From Bacteroidales bacterium (GTDB lineage Bacteria > Bacteroidota > Bacteroidia > Bacteroidales > UBA932), in NCBI GenBank assembly GCA_016290835.1, contig JAEEVG010000022.1:1-38260 (forward strand): a stretch of DNA of 38,260 nt. The letters are read 5' to 3'. A program made the position numbers and the translations under genes. The notes below the pieces were generated by a model. The model was not told the origin of the DNA, searched no databases, and saw only the letters and a list, made by a program, of their open reading frames with translations. This document shows positions 7,656 through 16,996 of the stretch, piece by piece (positions within the stretch are counted from its first letter, which is position 1; each line of letters begins with the position of its first letter).

Positions 7656-9473
7656 ATGAAATATCCCAAAATTGGTATCAGACCTACCATCGACGGACGC
7701 CAGGGCGGTGTCCGCGAAAGCCTCGAGGAAAAGACGATGGCGCTCGCCCGTGCGGTCGCCGATTTGATCAGCAGCAACTTGCGCAACGGAGACGGCTCCC
7801 CGGTGGAGTGCGTCATCGCCGACGGCACCATCGGCCGCGTGGCCGAGTCCGCTGCCTGCGCCGAAAAGTTCGAACGCGAAGGCGTCGGCAGCACCATCAC
7901 GGTCACCTCCTGCTGGTGCTACGGCTCCGAGACAATGGACATGAATCCGCACTGGCCCAAGGCCGTGTGGGGTTTCAACGGCACGGAGCGGCCCGGCGCC
8001 GTGTATCTGGCCGCCGTGCTGGCCGCCCACGCCCAGAAGGGCCTGCCCGCTTTCGGCATCTACGGCAAGGATGTCCAGGACCTCGGAGACAACAGCATCC
8101 CCGCCGACGTGGCGGGCAAGATCCTGCGTTTCGCCCGGGCGGCGCAGGCCGTCGCCACGATGCGCGGCCGCAGCTATCTGTCGATGGGCGGCACCTGCAT
8201 GGGTATCGCCGGCTCCATCGTCAACGCCGATTTCCTGCAGCATTATCTGGGGATGCGCACCGAGTACGTCTCGCTGGTGGAGATCCTCCGCCGCGTGGAT
8301 TTCGGCATCTACGATCCCGAGGAATTCGAGCGGGCCATGGCCTGGGTGGACAAATACTGCAAACCGCAGGAGGGCCATGATTATAACGAGGACCGTCCGC
8401 TTTTCCCCGGCACCCCGATGACCTCTTTCAACGGCAAGGGGAAGGGCAAGACCCGCGCGGAGAAGGATGCCGACTGGGAATTCACGGTCAAGAATATGAT
8501 GATCATCCGCGACTTGATGTGCGGCAATCCCCGGCTCCTGGAGATGGGCTACAAGGAAGAAGCCCTGGGACACAACGCCATCGCCGGCGGCGTGCAGGGC
8601 CAGCGCCAGTGGACGGACTACAAACCCAACTTCGATTTCCCCGAGTCCCTGATGTGCTCCTCCTTTGACTGGAACGGCATCCGCGAACCCTACATCCTCG
8701 CCACGGAAAATGACGCCCTCAACGGCCTGGCGATGCTATTCGGGCATCTGCTGACCGGACGCGGGGTGATGTTCAGCGACGTGCGCACCTACTGGAGTCC
8801 CGAAGCGGTGCGGCGGGTCACTGGTGAAGCGCCGCAAGGCCTGGCGGCCGGTGGTTTCATCCACCTGATCAATTCCGGCGCCACCACCCTCGATGCCACG
8901 GGCGCGATGTCCGACTCCGAGGGCAATCCGACCATCAAGGAGCCTTGGGAGATGAGCGACCAGGATGCGGAGGCCTGCCTCGCGGCCACCAGCTGGATGC
9001 CGGCCGACCGCGACTATTTCCGCGGCGGCGGCTATTCCGCTCACTTCGTGACCCGCGGCGGCATGCCGATGACGATGCTGCGCCTGAATATCGTCAGCGG
9101 CCTGGGCCCGGTGCTGCAGATCGCGGAGGGCTGGACGGCCTCCCTTCCGGAGCGGATGCACGACATCCTGGACAAACGCACCGATCCGACCTGGCCTACG
9201 ACCTGGTTCGTGCCGCGCCTGGATCCGGCCAAGGACTGCTTCAAGGATGTATACAGCGTGATGAACAACTGGGGCGCCAACCACGGCGCCATCGCCTATG
9301 GCCATGTCGGGGCCGACCTGATCACCCTCGCCTCCATTCTCCGCATTCCGGTGTGCATGCACAATGTCGCGGATGCGGACATCTTCCGTCCCGCGGCATG
9401 GAACGCTTTCGGGATGGACAAGGAAGGATCCGACTACCGTGCCTGCGCCAACTTCGGTCCTCTCTATAAATAA
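7656..9473 (+). CDS. fucI: L-fucose isomerase
   Basis: A 605-residue cytoplasmic enzyme that converts L-fucose to L-fuculose (also D-arabinose to D-ribulose) with Mn2+. It is close to the 591 residues of the E. coli enzyme. The N-terminus shows [19 protein letters not shown] and the middle [13 protein letters not shown] and [19 protein letters not shown]. The metal-binding region reads [15 protein letters not shown], then [13 protein letters not shown] and ATENDALNG, which carry the expected Glu and Asp ligands. It is followed by fucP after 3 nt, forming a two-gene unit for uptake and isomerisation. No fuculokinase or fuculose-phosphate aldolase lies in the window. Confidence 0.96.
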   Translation: MKYPKIGIRPTIDGRQGGVRESLEEKTMALARAVADLISSNLRNGDGSPVECVIADGTIGRVAESAACAEKFEREGVGSTITVTSCWCYGSETMDMNPHWPKAVWGFNGTERPGAVYLAAVLAAHAQKGLPAFGIYGKDVQDLGDNSIPADVAGKILRFARAAQAVATMRGRSYLSMGGTCMGIAGSIVNADFLQHYLGMRTEYVSLVEILRRVDFGIYDPEEFERAMAWVDKYCKPQEGHDYNEDRPLFPGTPMTSFNGKGKGKTRAEKDADWEFTVKNMMIIRDLMCGNPRLLEMGYKEEALGHNAIAGGVQGQRQWTDYKPNFDFPESLMCSSFDWNGIREPYILATENDALNGLAMLFGHLLTGRGVMFSDVRTYWSPEAVRRVTGEAPQGLAAGGFIHLINSGATTLDATGAMSDSEGNPTIKEPWEMSDQDAEACLAATSWMPADRDYFRGGGYSAHFVTRGGMPMTMLRLNIVSGLGPVLQIAEGWTASLPERMHDILDKRTDPTWPTTWFVPRLDPAKDCFKDVYSVMNNWGANHGAIAYGHVGADLITLASILRIPVCMHNVADADIFRPAAWNAFGMDKEGSDYRACANFGPLYK

Positions 9474-9476
9474 GTA

Positions 9477-10799
9477 ATGGAAAAGACTTCGAAATTGGTC
9501 GGGCGGCAGTACCTCAAGCCGTTCGTCCTCATTACGACACTCTTTGCCCTCTGGGGCTTCGCCAACGATATCACCAACCCGATGGTGGCGGGCTTCCAGA
9601 CAATCATGGAACTGTCCGCCGCCAAGGCTTCCCTGATCCAGTTTGCTTTCTACGGCGGCTATGCCACGATGGCGATCCCCGCGGCGCTCTTCATCCGGCG
9701 TTTCAGCTACAAGAGCGGCATCCTGCTGGGCCTGGCGCTGTATGCGCTCGGTGCATTCCTCTTCATCCCGGCCGCCGCCCGGCAGAGTTTCCTCTTCTTC
9801 TGCCTGTCGCTGTACATCCTGACCTTCGGCCTGGCCTTCCTGGAGACCACCGCCAACCCCTTCATCCTGTCGCTCGGATCCAAGGAGAACTCCACCCGCC
9901 GGCTCAATCTCTCGCAGTCCTTCAACCCCATGGGGTCGCTGACCGGCATGGCCGTGGCCTCCTGGGTGGTGCTGCCCAACCTCTTGAGCGACCATTGCCG
10001 CGATGCGTCCGGCAAGTTGATCTTCGACACCCTGCCCGAGGCGGACAAGGCCGCGATGCGGGTGCACGACCTGGCGGTCATCCGGGATGCCTACGTGGCG
10101 CTCGGCGTGGTGGTCCTGGTGGTCTTGCTGATCATTGCGCTGACGCGCATGCCGAAGACCGCCGGTTCCGGAGAACACACCAAGGGCACGCTGGGCCGTC
10201 TGTGGCGCAATGTCTCCTACCGCGAAGGCGTGCTGGCGCAGGTCTTCTATGTCGGAGCGCAGATCATGGTCTGGACCTTCATCATCCAATATGCGGACAA
10301 CCTGGGCATCGACAAGGCCACGGCGCAGAAATACAACATCATCGCGATGGCGATGTTCCTGTGCTTCCGCTTCATCGCGACCTTCCTGATGCGCTATGTC
10401 AACTCGCGGAAGCTGCTGGCGATCTTCGGGGCGCTGGCGGCCGTCTGTACGCTCGGCGCCATCGTCTTCGTGGGGCCGCTGGGCCTGGGCTGCCTGGTGG
10501 CGATCAGCGCATTCATGAGCCTGATGTTCCCGACGATCTACGGTATCGCGCTGGAGGACGTGGCTCCCCAAGACAGCCATCTGGGTGCCGCCTTCCTGGT
10601 CATGGCCATCGTGGGCGGGTCGATTCTTCCGCCCCTCCAGGGCTCGATCATCGACCTCGGAACCGTGGCCGGACACCCGGCGGTCAATGTCAGTTTCTGC
10701 CTTCCGCTGATCTGTTTCATCGCCGTGATGACCTTCGGCTGGCGATGCTTCCGGCGCGGCCGGCGCGTTGTTAATAACTCTGTGGATAAAATCAGCTGA
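9477..10799 (+). CDS. fucP: L-fucose:H+ symporter (major facilitator superfamily)
   Basis: A 440-residue inner-membrane protein with twelve predicted helices, the same size as E. coli FucP (438). Asp31 in LWGFANDITNPM and Glu123 in LAFLETTANPF match the two acidic residues used for proton coupling and fucose binding in FucP. It imports L-fucose with a proton. The start lies 3 nt after the fucI stop, so the two are translated from one mRNA. Related FucP-like carriers import other sugars, but the partnership with fucI supports fucose. Confidence 0.93.
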   Translation: MEKTSKLVGRQYLKPFVLITTLFALWGFANDITNPMVAGFQTIMELSAAKASLIQFAFYGGYATMAIPAALFIRRFSYKSGILLGLALYALGAFLFIPAAARQSFLFFCLSLYILTFGLAFLETTANPFILSLGSKENSTRRLNLSQSFNPMGSLTGMAVASWVVLPNLLSDHCRDASGKLIFDTLPEADKAAMRVHDLAVIRDAYVALGVVVLVVLLIIALTRMPKTAGSGEHTKGTLGRLWRNVSYREGVLAQVFYVGAQIMVWTFIIQYADNLGIDKATAQKYNIIAMAMFLCFRFIATFLMRYVNSRKLLAIFGALAAVCTLGAIVFVGPLGLGCLVAISAFMSLMFPTIYGIALEDVAPQDSHLGAAFLVMAIVGGSILPPLQGSIIDLGTVAGHPAVNVSFCLPLICFIAVMTFGWRCFRRGRRVVNNSVDKIS

Positions 10800-10828
10800 C
10801 GGTCCCCATTTTTGCCGGGGATAAGGGC

Positions 10829-10836
10829 TAAATTTG
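10829..10836 (+). promoter_or_regulatory. -7 promoter box of nrdD-nrdG
   Basis: TAAATTTG, exact TAnnTTTG, 61 nt before the nrdD ATG. A short GC hairpin (CCCC 10804-10807 / GGGG 10817-10820) just upstream has no T-tract and is only a weak terminator candidate for fucP. No NrdR-box pair was seen. Confidence 0.5.
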
Positions 10837-10897
10837 TCCTCCGGACTGTCGCCTGGCGGCAGCCTTTCCAACCACGGAATTTCATACAACAGCATAT

Positions 10898-13090
10898 ATG
10901 GACGTACGTAAAACCAACGGCTCTTTTGAAGAGTTCGACAAGGCCAAACTGGCCCGTGGCATACACGAGGCCTACAAGACAGCGGGAGAGTACTGCGAGG
11001 ACGCCATCGTCGTTTCGATTATCAATAACCTTTATGTTTATGAAGGGATAACCAGCGCCGAGATCCGCCGCCAGGTGGAAGAGTCGCTGATGAGCGTCAA
11101 CAAGCGCGTCGCCCTCGCTTATATCGAGAAGTTCGACGCCGACCTGGACTTGCGCAAGAAGAGGGACTTCATCAAAGATTACATCAAAGCTTCGAATGCG
11201 GCGACCGGATCCAAGTTCGACGCCAACGCCAACGTGACCCGCAAGAACATCGTCACGCTCGGCAATGAGCTCTACAAGGAGAACAACATCAAGCAGAACC
11301 GCTACATCATGCAGGACAAGATCAAGGCCCTGTATGGTCGTGCCCTTGCGGACCAATACATCAAGGACCTGAACTCGCACGTCCTTTACAAGCACGATGA
11401 GAGCGGCACCCCGGGCTTCCCGTACTGCGTCGCCATCACGATGTATCCCTTCCTGGTGAGCGGCCTGCGCGAGCTGGGCGGCGTGTCCATCGCCCCGACC
11501 GACCTCAAGTCCTTCTGCGGAGAGTTCATCAACCTCGTCTATTCCGTGTCCTCCCAGTTCATGGGCGCCGTGGCCACTCCGGAGTTCCTGATGTACCTGG
11601 ACTACTTCATCCGCAAGGACTATGGCGACGACTACCTCGAGCACCTCAACGACGTAGTGGAGATCAATGTCAAGCGCCGCACCCTGGTCAAGGTCATCGA
11701 CAACTACTTCCAGCAGGTGGTCCACTCGATGAATATGCCCGCCGGCAACCGCGGCTACCAGACCGTGTTCTGGAACATCGGCTATTTCGACAAGCCCTAC
11801 TTCGAGGGCGTGTTCGGCGACTTCCGCTTCCCGGACGGCAGCGCGCCGAAATGGGAGACCCTCAACTGGCTCCAGAAGCATTTCATGAACTGGTTCAACG
11901 AGGAGCGCAACCACTACATCCTGACCTTCCCGGTCGAGACCATGGCGCTGCTTACCGACGGCGGGGACGACTTCATGGACAAGGAGTACGCCGACTTCAC
12001 CGCCGAGATGTGGGCCAAGGGACACAGTTTCTTCTGCTACATATCCAACAGCCCCGACTCCCTGTCGAGCTGCTGCCGCCTGCGCAACAGCCTCACCGAC
12101 CTGGACGACGGCCACAACCACACCACCCACCAGTACTCGATGGGTACGGCCTCCGTGGCCACAGGTTCCAAGTCCGTGATGACCATCAACCTCAACCGCC
12201 TGATCCAGGATGCGGTGCGCCGCTACTTCCTGGAGCGCCGCGGCGTCAACCTCGAGGCGGGCAAGCCGCTCAACCCGGTGGCCCACTTCTATGACAAGGA
12301 GGACCTCTACAACAACTACATCGACAAGGACATCCGCGAGATGACCGAGCGCGTCCACAAGTACCAGATCGCCTTCAACGAGATCATCAAGGACTTCCTC
12401 AAGGCGGATATGCTGGACGTCTACAAGGCGGGCTTCATCGATATGCGGAAGCAGTACCTGACCGTGGGCGTGAACGGTCTGACCGAGGCTGCGGAGTTCC
12501 TCGGGCTCAAGGTTTCCCCGAACCCCGAGTACGGCGAGTTCGTCAACACCATCCTTGAGACCATCAACATCGCCAACCGCAAGGACCGCACGAAAGACGC
12601 GATGTTCAACACCGAGTTCGTCCCGGCCGAAAACCTGGCCGCCAAGAACTACAAGTGGGACAAGAAGGACGGTTACTTCGTCTCCGACAAGCACAACCTC
12701 TACAGCTCCTACTTCTACAATCCCGAGGATGTGGAAGTGTCGATGATCGACAAGTTCAAACTCCACGGCGAGGACTTCGTCAAGTACCTTGACGGCGGCT
12801 CCGCCCTCCACATGAACATCGCCGAGCACCTCTCCAAGGAGCAGTACCGGCGCCTGCTCAACACGGCGGCGCACTACGGCACCAACTACTTCACCTTCAA
12901 CTGCCGCAACACCGTCTGCAACGACTGTGGCTACATCAGCAAGGACACCCTCACCAAGTGCCCGAAGTGCGGCAGCACCAACCTCGACTATCTTACGCGC
13001 GTGATCGGCTACCTCAAGCGGGTGTCCTCCTTCGCGGAGCCGCGCCAGATCGAGGCGGAGAAGCGGTTCTACGCTCCGAAGAATGATTAA
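10898..13090 (+). CDS. nrdD: Anaerobic (class III) ribonucleoside-triphosphate reductase
   Basis: A 730-residue glycyl-radical enzyme that reduces NTPs to dNTPs without oxygen. Residues 1 to about 90 form an ATP-cone (VRKTNGSFEEFDKAKLARGI), the allosteric nucleotide site. The barrel follows. The C-terminus has a four-cysteine zinc site (CRNTVCNDCGY, then CPKCGS) and the radical loop TRVIGYL with Gly704, 27 residues from the end. NrdG (next gene) would place the radical on this glycine. It overlaps nrdG by 8 nt (13083-13090). Its presence points to anaerobic growth. Confidence 0.96.
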   Translation: MDVRKTNGSFEEFDKAKLARGIHEAYKTAGEYCEDAIVVSIINNLYVYEGITSAEIRRQVEESLMSVNKRVALAYIEKFDADLDLRKKRDFIKDYIKASNAATGSKFDANANVTRKNIVTLGNELYKENNIKQNRYIMQDKIKALYGRALADQYIKDLNSHVLYKHDESGTPGFPYCVAITMYPFLVSGLRELGGVSIAPTDLKSFCGEFINLVYSVSSQFMGAVATPEFLMYLDYFIRKDYGDDYLEHLNDVVEINVKRRTLVKVIDNYFQQVVHSMNMPAGNRGYQTVFWNIGYFDKPYFEGVFGDFRFPDGSAPKWETLNWLQKHFMNWFNEERNHYILTFPVETMALLTDGGDDFMDKEYADFTAEMWAKGHSFFCYISNSPDSLSSCCRLRNSLTDLDDGHNHTTHQYSMGTASVATGSKSVMTINLNRLIQDAVRRYFLERRGVNLEAGKPLNPVAHFYDKEDLYNNYIDKDIREMTERVHKYQIAFNEIIKDFLKADMLDVYKAGFIDMRKQYLTVGVNGLTEAAEFLGLKVSPNPEYGEFVNTILETINIANRKDRTKDAMFNTEFVPAENLAAKNYKWDKKDGYFVSDKHNLYSSYFYNPEDVEVSMIDKFKLHGEDFVKYLDGGSALHMNIAEHLSKEQYRRLLNTAAHYGTNYFTFNCRNTVCNDCGYISKDTLTKCPKCGSTNLDYLTRVIGYLKRVSSFAEPRQIEAEKRFYAPKND

Positions 13091-13553
13091 GTACGTCCCG
13101 GATCTCACGGATATCGTCCTTGAGGAGATTCCGGGCAGAGTAACCCTGGCAGTTGAAATTTCCAACTGCCGGGGTTCGTGTATCGGGTGCCACTCTCCCT
13201 TCCTGAAGAAGGACATCGGGGAGGAGTTGACCCCGAAAGTCATCGACAAGCTGATCGGGGACAATTTCGGCGTCAACTGCTTCCTGCTCCTGGGCGAGGG
13301 GCAGGACCTGGAGGCCCTGCTGCGCATCGCAGCCCACCTGCGCGAGCAGCATCCCGGCATCGAGCGGGCCGTCTATTCGGGCCGCAGCGAGGTGGAGCCG
13401 GCGATCTATGAAGCTTTCGACTACGTCAAGGTGGGCCCCTACATAGCCGAATGCGGCCCGCTCAACGAGCCGACCACCAACCAGCGTCTCTATTACCACG
13501 GCGAGGACATCACCTTCCGTTTCTGGCACAAAGGCCTGGACCCCAATCGTTAA
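13083..13553 (+). CDS. nrdG: Anaerobic ribonucleotide reductase activating protein (radical SAM)
   Basis: A 156-residue radical-SAM enzyme. The cluster motif CRGSCIGC (CX3CX2C) binds the 4Fe-4S cluster that cleaves S-adenosylmethionine to make the glycyl radical on NrdD. Size matches E. coli NrdG (154). The ATG at 13083 lies inside the last codons of nrdD (ATGATTAA), a sign of translational coupling. C-terminal KVGPYIAECG and NQRLYY segments are typical of the family. Confidence 0.94.
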   Translation: MIKYVPDLTDIVLEEIPGRVTLAVEISNCRGSCIGCHSPFLKKDIGEELTPKVIDKLIGDNFGVNCFLLLGEGQDLEALLRIAAHLREQHPGIERAVYSGRSEVEPAIYEAFDYVKVGPYIAECGPLNEPTTNQRLYYHGEDITFRFWHKGLDPNR

Positions 13554-13567
13554 TCAACCATCACCAT

Positions 13568-15649
13568 ATGAAACGCATCATCCTCTTCCTGTCGATTCTC
13601 GCGTTGCTCTGCTCCTGCAACGGCAAAATCGACCGCGCCGCCCTCGTGGCCCGCAACAACCCCCACGTGACGGCCCTGGACCCGCTCGCCTCCCTGTCGG
13701 TCGGCAACGGCCGCTTCGCTTTCACGGCCGACGTGACCGGCCTGCAGACCTTCCCGGAGCGCTACAGTGCGGGCGTGCCCCTCGGCACCCAGTCGCAGTG
13801 GGGCTGGCATTCCTTCGCCAATCCGGATGAACTGAAGTTCGAAGAGACCCTGCTGCCCTACGACTTCGGCCGCGGCCACGAGGAGCTTTACGCCTGCCAG
13901 ATCCGCTTCGGGCGCGGGCAGGATGCTTCCAACTGGTACCGCATCAACCCGCACCGCCTGCACCTCGGCGTGATCGGTTTCGCCGGCATCGAGGAGGCCT
14001 CGTTGAGCGGGATCGACCAGACCCTGGATATGTGGAACGGGGTGCTCCGCTCCTCCTTCCTCGCCGCGGACAAGCGCTATGAGGTGCAGACCTCCTGCGA
14101 TCCCGACCGGGACCTGGTGGCCGTGTCGGTGAAGGCCGAGGTGCCGGTGGGCATCCGTTTCCGCCTGCCGTATCCGACCGGCGGCCATTCCGACGATGCC
14201 TGCGACTGGACCAAGGACGAGTTGCACAGCACCGAGATCGTCGCGCAGGGGGAGGGGGTTTCCATCATGCGGCATACCCTCGATGCGACCGTCTATTATA
14301 TCAAGGTCTCCTACGACAACGGCCGTTTGGAGATGGTCGGGCCCAATGAGGCCCGGCTGAGCGCCGAGGGCGGGGATCTGAGCTTCTCGGCCCTGTTCTG
14401 CGAGCAGCAGCCGGAGCTCACGGCCGAGGACTTGGCGGCTTCCCGCGCCGCTTCCGCCGCCTACTGGCAGAAGTTCTGGCAGGAGGGGGGTGCGGTGGAT
14501 TTCAGCCGCTGCACCGATTCGCGGGCCGCGGAGCTGGAGCGCCGCGTGGTGCTGAGCCAGTACCTGCTGGCCGTCAACTGCGCGAGCGACACGCCGCCCC
14601 AGGAAACGGGTCTGACCTACAACTCCTGGTACGGCAAGTTCCACATGGAGATGATCTGGTGGCACCAATCCCATTTCCCGCTCTGGGGCCACGAGGATCT
14701 GCTCGCCCGCAGCCTGGCCTGGTATGGCAAGGTCGAACCCGTGGCGCGTGCGATCGCCGAGCGCCAGGGCTTCAAGGGTGTGCGTTGGATGAAGATGACG
14801 GATCCTTCCGGACTGGAGGCTCCCTCCAACACGGGTTCCTTCCTAATCTGGCAGCAGCCGCACCTGATCTACCTCGCCGAGCTGTTATACCGCGCGAACC
14901 CTTCCCAGGAGATCCTCGATCAGTATTTCGACCTCATCCAGGAGACGGCCGAGTTCATGGCGGACTTCGTGACCTACGATGCGGAGAACGACCGTTATCT
15001 GCTCAAGGGCTGCATCGCCGCCCAGGAGACGCTCAAGGCGAACAAGACGGTCAATCCGCCCTTCGAGTTGTCCTACTGGCATTTCGGCCTGAGCACCGCG
15101 CAGCTCTGGCGTGAGCGCAAGGGGCTCGCGCGTGAGCCCAAGTGGGACGAGATCGTCGCCAAGCTCTCGCACCTCGCTTCCAAGGACGGACTCTACCTGG
15201 CCGCCGAGAGCGAGCCGGATACCTACGAGGATATCCGGATGTATTCCGACCATATGGCCGTGCTGGCTGCGCTGGGCGTGCTTCCGCAGACCCCGCAGAT
15301 GGAGCCGGAGTTGATGAAGAATACCTTCGACTGGGTCTATGACAATTGGAACTGGGACGAGACCTGGGGCTGGGATTTCCCGACCACCTGTATGAATGCC
15401 GTGCGCGTGGGCGAGCCCGAGAAGGCGCTCAACGCCCTGCTGATGGATCAGCGCACCAATATCTATCTGCCCAATGGCCACAACTACCAGGATGGCCGCC
15501 TGCGGGTCTATCTCCCGGGCAATGGCGGTCTGCTGACGGCCGTGGCGCTGATGTGCGCCGGCTGGGACGGCTGCACCGTCAAGAATCCGGGTTTCCCAAA
15601 AGATGGCACTTGGAATGTAAAGTGGGAAGGTATTAAACCGCTCCCTTAG
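13568..15649 (+). CDS. Six-hairpin glycosidase-like lipoprotein (GH65-like)
   Basis: A 693-residue lipoprotein. The signal peptide ends in ALLCSC with Cys17 as the lipid site. An N-terminal beta-sandwich (about 30-270) begins LDPLASLSVGNGRFAFTADV. It is followed by an (alpha/alpha)6 barrel with WYGKFHMEMIWWHQSHFPLW and DETWGWDFPTTCMNA. This arrangement resembles GH65 and related clan enzymes, but I cannot assign a numbered family or substrate. Candidate catalytic acids are the Glu in KFHMEM and Asp/Glu near DETWGWD. The start at 13568 was chosen over an upstream in-frame ATG (13451) lying within nrdG. It is 14 nt downstream of nrdG yet unrelated in function. Its stop interlocks with that of the PL1 gene. 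Confidence 0.75.
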   Translation: MKRIILFLSILALLCSCNGKIDRAALVARNNPHVTALDPLASLSVGNGRFAFTADVTGLQTFPERYSAGVPLGTQSQWGWHSFANPDELKFEETLLPYDFGRGHEELYACQIRFGRGQDASNWYRINPHRLHLGVIGFAGIEEASLSGIDQTLDMWNGVLRSSFLAADKRYEVQTSCDPDRDLVAVSVKAEVPVGIRFRLPYPTGGHSDDACDWTKDELHSTEIVAQGEGVSIMRHTLDATVYYIKVSYDNGRLEMVGPNEARLSAEGGDLSFSALFCEQQPELTAEDLAASRAASAAYWQKFWQEGGAVDFSRCTDSRAAELERRVVLSQYLLAVNCASDTPPQETGLTYNSWYGKFHMEMIWWHQSHFPLWGHEDLLARSLAWYGKVEPVARAIAERQGFKGVRWMKMTDPSGLEAPSNTGSFLIWQQPHLIYLAELLYRANPSQEILDQYFDLIQETAEFMADFVTYDAENDRYLLKGCIAAQETLKANKTVNPPFELSYWHFGLSTAQLWRERKGLAREPKWDEIVAKLSHLASKDGLYLAAESEPDTYEDIRMYSDHMAVLAALGVLPQTPQMEPELMKNTFDWVYDNWNWDETWGWDFPTTCMNAVRVGEPEKALNALLMDQRTNIYLPNGHNYQDGRLRVYLPGNGGLLTAVALMCAGWDGCTVKNPGFPKDGTWNVKWEGIKPLP

Positions 15650-16893
15650 CGGACGAGGGAGTTGAGGTAGGCTTCGATGTCGGGGTATTTGTGCTCCAGG
15701 GCATCGGGGATGCCGTTGCGGTTGAGGTCCGGGGCGGGTTCTTTGTGCGCGAGGACCGGGTAGCCGCCGCAATCGTCGGGCGTGTTGACGAAACCGCGGT
15801 CGCCCCAGGGGGCCGTGCCCGTGCGCACCTGCTCGACGACCTGGGCGTCGAAGGAGTCCCTGTGCAGGCTGCAGCCCACGTCTTTCAGAACGGCCTTGAG
15901 CAGGTCCGCGGGGCGCTTCTCCAGCGGGAAATCCATCCGCGGGAATTCCGTGTCCACGACCGCCTCTTCGGGATTCTTCCCTTTGACCGCGATGCGGTTG
16001 TCCGCCGTGGCGGCCGGCTCGCCCTCGATGAAGTTACCTTCGACGAAATAGCGGCTGGTGCCGTCGTCGGAGACGTTTAGGATGTGGGCGGGGTTGTCCG
16101 TGCCGGGCCCTGCCTTGTAGTAGTTATAGCAGAAGTTGATCTTGCCGCCTCGGCCGCCGCCGTAGGCCGGCATGAAACCCCAGTTATAGACGACGTTGCC
16201 GCGGTAGTCCACGTTCTCCGTACCCTCGACGGAGGAGAAGCGGGGGTTGCGGCTGGAATGGTGGGCGAGCAGGTTGTGGTGGAAAGTGGCGTTGAGCCCG
16301 CCCCAGATGCCGCCGAAGCCGTGCTGGCCCTTGGTGTGCTTGGACTGCCGCAGGCTGCAGGCGATCAGGCACCACTGGACCGTGAGGTTCTCGGTCTTGT
16401 AGATCGACAAGCATTCGTCGATGGACCAGGAGGCGCTGATGTGGTCGAGGATGACGTTCTTCTGGCCGTACTGCCCGCCGCCCACGGCATCGGAGTCGCG
16501 GGCGACCTTGTCGCCGAGACGGCAGCGGATGTAGCGCACGATGACATTGGAGGCATCGACGGTGAACTGGCAGTCGCAGAGGCAGATGCCGTCGCCGGGC
16601 GCACTCTGGCCGGCGATGGTGATGTCGTCGTTCTGGATGCGCAGGGGTGTCTCGAGGTGGATGTCGCCGTCTACTTCGAACACGACGATCCGCGGCCCGC
16701 TCGCCTCCACGGCCTCGCGCAGGCTCCCGGGCCCGTGGTCATTGAGGTTGGTGACGATCATCACACGGCCGCCGCGGCCGCCGGTGGTGTATTTCCCGAA
16801 GCCTTCGGCTCCGGGGAAGGCAAGGGGTTCGGTGGGGGCGGAAGTGCATCCGCAGGCCAGGATGGCCGCAAGGAGGTAGAGGAATCGTCTCAT
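15646..16893 (-). CDS. Pectate lyase family 1 lipoprotein
   Basis: A 415-residue right-handed beta-helix protein with a lipoprotein signal (ILACGC; Cys14 or Cys16). FPGAEGFGKYTTGGRGG and VTNLNDHGPGSLREAV are typical of Bacteroidetes PL1 enzymes. The helix contains IAGQSAPGDGICL, DHISASWSIDE and the segment HHSSRNPRFSS, whose Arg is the expected catalytic base. It would cut homogalacturonan by beta-elimination, using Ca2+, outside the cytoplasmic membrane. It has its own promoter (16918-16925) and is convergent with the six-hairpin gene. The C-terminus PDLNRNGIPDALE looks like a Ca2+-binding dockerin-type turn, common in this group. Whether it prefers pectate or rhamnogalacturonan regions is unknown. 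Confidence 0.88.
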   Translation of the reverse strand: MRRFLYLLAAILACGCTSAPTEPLAFPGAEGFGKYTTGGRGGRVMIVTNLNDHGPGSLREAVEASGPRIVVFEVDGDIHLETPLRIQNDDITIAGQSAPGDGICLCDCQFTVDASNVIVRYIRCRLGDKVARDSDAVGGGQYGQKNVILDHISASWSIDECLSIYKTENLTVQWCLIACSLRQSKHTKGQHGFGGIWGGLNATFHHNLLAHHSSRNPRFSSVEGTENVDYRGNVVYNWGFMPAYGGGRGGKINFCYNYYKAGPGTDNPAHILNVSDDGTSRYFVEGNFIEGEPAATADNRIAVKGKNPEEAVVDTEFPRMDFPLEKRPADLLKAVLKDVGCSLHRDSFDAQVVEQVRTGTAPWGDRGFVNTPDDCGGYPVLAHKEPAPDLNRNGIPDALEHKYPDIEAYLNSLVR

Positions 16894-16917
16894 CGGGGAT
16901 GGTTTCTAACGGTTTCC

Positions 16918-16925
16918 CAAATGTA
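16918..16925 (-). promoter_or_regulatory. -7 promoter box of the PL1 gene
   Basis: Minus strand TACATTTG, exact TAnnTTTG, 24 nt before the ATG at 16893. It lies just beyond the rhaT terminator hairpin. Confidence 0.6.
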
Positions 16926-16943
16926 AGCATTTTTATTGACAAA

Positions 16944-16972
16944 TTGCGGCGGCCCGGGTGGGGCCGCCGCAA
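16944..16972 (-). terminator. Terminator hairpin of the rhaBAT operon
   Basis: A perfect 12-bp stem (TTGCGGCGGCCC at 16944-16955 with its complement at 16961-16972) and a 5-nt loop, about 25 nt after the rhaT stop. On the minus strand it is followed by TTTGTC, so the T-tract is short. Confidence 0.65.
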
Positions 16973-16996
16973 AAGTGTGAGGTCGCAGGGTATGCG

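Noticed and set aside
10804-10820. Terminator for fucP (CCCC/GGGG hairpin)
   Set aside because: Only a 4-bp stem and no T-tract follows; not listed as a feature.
8736-10895. 719-codon minus-strand open frame opposite fucI and fucP
   Set aside because: Antisense of two recognised genes, His/Gln/Arg-rich with no domain.
10800-10897. Riboswitch or NrdR operator before nrdD
   Set aside because: No NrdR-like paired boxes and no known aptamer core could be seen in the 98-bp gap.
10538-13360. 940-codon minus-strand open frame opposite nrdD/nrdG
   Set aside because: It is the mirror of well-conserved nrdD and nrdG; its Val/Glu/Asp-rich translation resembles no family.
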